Shown here one piece after another: positions 13,699-15,010 of a stretch of DNA of 15,010 nucleotides (its first letter is position 1; the number at the start of each line of letters is the position of its first letter). Source of the DNA: Gemmatimonadota bacterium. Its GTDB lineage: Bacteria > Gemmatimonadota > Gemmatimonadetes > Gemmatimonadales > Gemmatimonadaceae. Made by a program: the position numbers and the translations under genes. Under the pieces are notes generated by a model. The model did no database searches, was not told where the DNA came from, and saw only the letters and a list, made by a program, of their open reading frames with translations. The stretch covers positions 1-15,010 of the forward strand of contig JARIET010000035.1 of assembly GCA_031127185.1 (NCBI GenBank), written 5' to 3'.

Positions 13699-14760
13699 CT
13701 ACCGATACTCCCCCATCAACTCCTGCAACGCCGCATTCCCCGGCACGAGCTCTGAGTAGGGCACCTCAACCAGCGGCCGCGCCACCGTCTTGTTCAATCC
13801 GTGCATATCCGGCGCGCCGCCCTCGTCCACGAACAGCAGTCCCGTGGCCACCTCGCCGCGATCGATGCACGACTTCACGTGCAGGTAGGCATTGTTCCGG
13901 TCCGTGGGGTTGTAGTCGCCCGCCAGCTTCCGGAACCGCAGAATGCTGCCATCGTGCATCGTCACGCTCGTGAGCCCGCCGGCATCCTTCTGCTCGGCAC
14001 TGATCTCCTTGCGTAGCGGCACGAAATCGGCCGCCGAGATCTCCACCTCGTGCTCACGCGTGTACTTGTAGCTCTTGGTGGAACCCTCGTGATCGTTGAA
14101 GCTCACGCAGGGGCTGATCACATCGATCAAGGCAAAGCCCTTGTGCGTCAGCGCTGCCTTCAGGACGGGCACCAACTGCGCCTTGTCACCGCTGAACGAA
14201 CGCGCCACGAACGTCGCGCCAAGGGTCAGCGCGAGGAGCACGGGATCAATGGGCTGATTGAGGTTCGCCTCGCCGCGCTTGCTCGTGGAGCCGACGTCGG
14301 CGCTCGCCGAGAACTGGCCCTTGGTGAGGCCGTACACGCCATTGTTCTCGATGAGGTACATCATCTGCACGTTGCGCCGAATGGCGTGGCAGAGCTGGCC
14401 CAGGCCAATCGAGAGCGAATCGCCATCGCCTGAGATGCCCACGTACATCAGGCTCCGGTTGGCCGCATTCGCGCCACTCGTCACCGACGGCATGCGCCCA
14501 TGCACGGCGTTGAAGCCGTGACTCTGCTTCATGAAGTACGCCGTGGTCTTGGACGAGCAGCCAATTCCGCTCATCTTCGCGGCCTTGTTGGGCGGCACAT
14601 CCAGCTCCCAGAACGCGGTGATCAGCGCGGCCGTCACCGAATCGTGACCGCAACCGGCGCAGAGCGTGCTCATCGCGCCTTCATAATCGCGCGTCGTCAG
14701 CCCGAGTCCATTCTTGCGGAGACTGGGATGCTTGACCGGCGGCTTGGCAATCGACGTCAT
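13699..14760 (-). CDS. korB: 2-oxoacid:ferredoxin oxidoreductase, beta subunit
   Basis: The 353-residue product is a full-length beta subunit with the thiamine-diphosphate site: GDGD (111-114) and ENNGVYGLTKGQ (138-149). Four Cys in the right places can bind one [4Fe-4S] cluster: C34 and C37 (LCAGCGH), C68 (GIGCSS) and C218 (SPC). Together with the alpha subunit it should oxidatively decarboxylate 2-oxoglutarate or another 2-oxoacid to the acyl-CoA and reduce ferredoxin in the cytoplasm. The length and the C-terminal region (RFRKLAGDYNPTDRNNAYLH) fit the two-subunit Kor type. The start has AGGAG seven bases upstream (14768-14772) and shares one base with the korA stop (TGATG), indicating translational coupling. 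The IS3 scar lies 11 bases beyond its stop, so the native downstream terminator may have been displaced. Substrate choice among 2-oxoacids is inferred. Confidence 0.94.
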   Translation of the reverse strand: MTSIAKPPVKHPSLRKNGLGLTTRDYEGAMSTLCAGCGHDSVTAALITAFWELDVPPNKAAKMSGIGCSSKTTAYFMKQSHGFNAVHGRMPSVTSGANAANRSLMYVGISGDGDSLSIGLGQLCHAIRRNVQMMYLIENNGVYGLTKGQFSASADVGSTSKRGEANLNQPIDPVLLALTLGATFVARSFSGDKAQLVPVLKAALTHKGFALIDVISPCVSFNDHEGSTKSYKYTREHEVEISAADFVPLRKEISAEQKDAGGLTSVTMHDGSILRFRKLAGDYNPTDRNNAYLHVKSCIDRGEVATGLLFVDEGGAPDMHGLNKTVARPLVEVPYSELVPGNAALQELMGEYR

Positions 14761-15010
14761 CAGCGGACTCCTGCAAGCTGACCGGCCACGGCCTTCACGA
14801 CGACATTCGCCGTGAGGGGGAGGCCGGCATAATCGAGAATGGATGTCAACGTGTTGGGGTCAATGCTCAGTTCGTTCACGAGCATCGACTTGAGCTGCGC
14901 ATCGCGGTTCTGCTCCACCACGTACACGCGCTCGTGGTTCTTGATGAACTCCAGGACTTCCTCGCCAAAGGGAAAGCCCTTGAGCCTCATGAAATCCGCG
15001 GCGATCCCTT
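14760..15010 (-). CDS. korA: 2-oxoacid:ferredoxin oxidoreductase, alpha subunit, C-terminal end (truncated by window edge)
   Basis: The frame is open through the window edge (15010), so only the last 83 residues or so are seen; the Met at 14990 is internal. The segment reads GIAADFMRLKGFPFGEEVLE, then HERVYVVEQNRDAQL and later DYAGLPLTANVVVKAVAGQL. These are the characteristic closing motifs of KorA-type alpha subunits (domain II/C-terminal transketolase-like fold), including the conserved VVEQNRDAQ strand. The alpha subunit binds thiamine diphosphate together with KorB and, in this fused form, normally carries the gamma domain at its N-terminus, which cannot be checked here. Its TGA stop overlaps the korB ATG by one base, so the two genes form one operon read leftward. 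Confidence 0.9.
   Translation of the reverse strand, partial: GIAADFMRLKGFPFGEEVLEFIKNHERVYVVEQNRDAQLKSMLVNELSIDPNTLTSILDYAGLPLTANVVVKAVAGQLAGVR

Noticed and set aside
1..15010. CRISPR array, tRNA or rRNA genes
   Set aside because: No regularly spaced direct repeats, cloverleaf with conserved T-loop, or rRNA-like sequence was recognised on reading; a tRNAscan or Infernal run would be decisive.

Overview
The window is high-GC chromosomal DNA from a bacterium that most resembles Gemmatimonadota (Acidobacteriota is the main alternative). The taxonomic hint comes from gene content: a PadR regulator coupled to a large ADOP-type permease, a secreted M14 peptidase with Gly/Ala/Arg-rich inserts, a PKD/thrombospondin-3 lipoprotein, and 2-oxoacid:ferredoxin oxidoreductase genes. 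No rRNA, tRNA, CRISPR array, prophage or replication origin is visible. The edges cut two genes: an AAA-type ATPase on the left and korA on the right.

Layout. Bases 3-2938 are a plus-strand run: the C-terminal part of an AAA ATPase with a winged-helix tail, an RhlE-like DEAD-box helicase starting inside the ATPase stop codon (ATGA), and an EamA/DMT transporter. A long hairpin at 2970-3020 separates this run from a convergent gene and probably terminates both. Bases 3031-5967 (minus) encode a secreted M14 zinc carboxypeptidase-like protein. It is transcribed divergently from a lipoprotein with one thrombospondin type-3 repeat and PKD-like domains (6261-8741). The roughly 290-base divergent spacer holds an 11-base perfect inverted repeat, each half facing one gene, plus a second hairpin. 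The lipoprotein gene ends in a near-perfect palindromic terminator (8756-8794).

Bases 8898-11905 hold a PadR regulator and an ADOP permease overlapping by GTGA, a pairing in which PadR is expected to control the permease. A convergent class II Fic protein with a C-terminal winged helix follows (11927-13093, minus). Its promoter region carries three copies of an octamer around a 9-base inverted repeat, a plausible autoregulatory operator. Bases 13150-13690 are decayed DNA: a possible gene scrap and a roughly 0.4-kb deletion derivative of an IS3-family element with both ends recognisable. It sits 11 bases past the end of korB. korB and korA (13699-15010, minus) form an operon for a two-subunit, ferredoxin-linked 2-oxoglutarate or related 2-oxoacid oxidoreductase.

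The window mixes housekeeping functions (RNA helicase, oxidoreductase), envelope or secreted functions, and a small accessory patch around fic and the IS scar. I see no clearly new multi-gene system. The most interesting unexplained signals are regulatory: the fic upstream repeats, the divergent-spacer inverted repeat, and the ACGCGGAT repeats at the end of the EamA gene.
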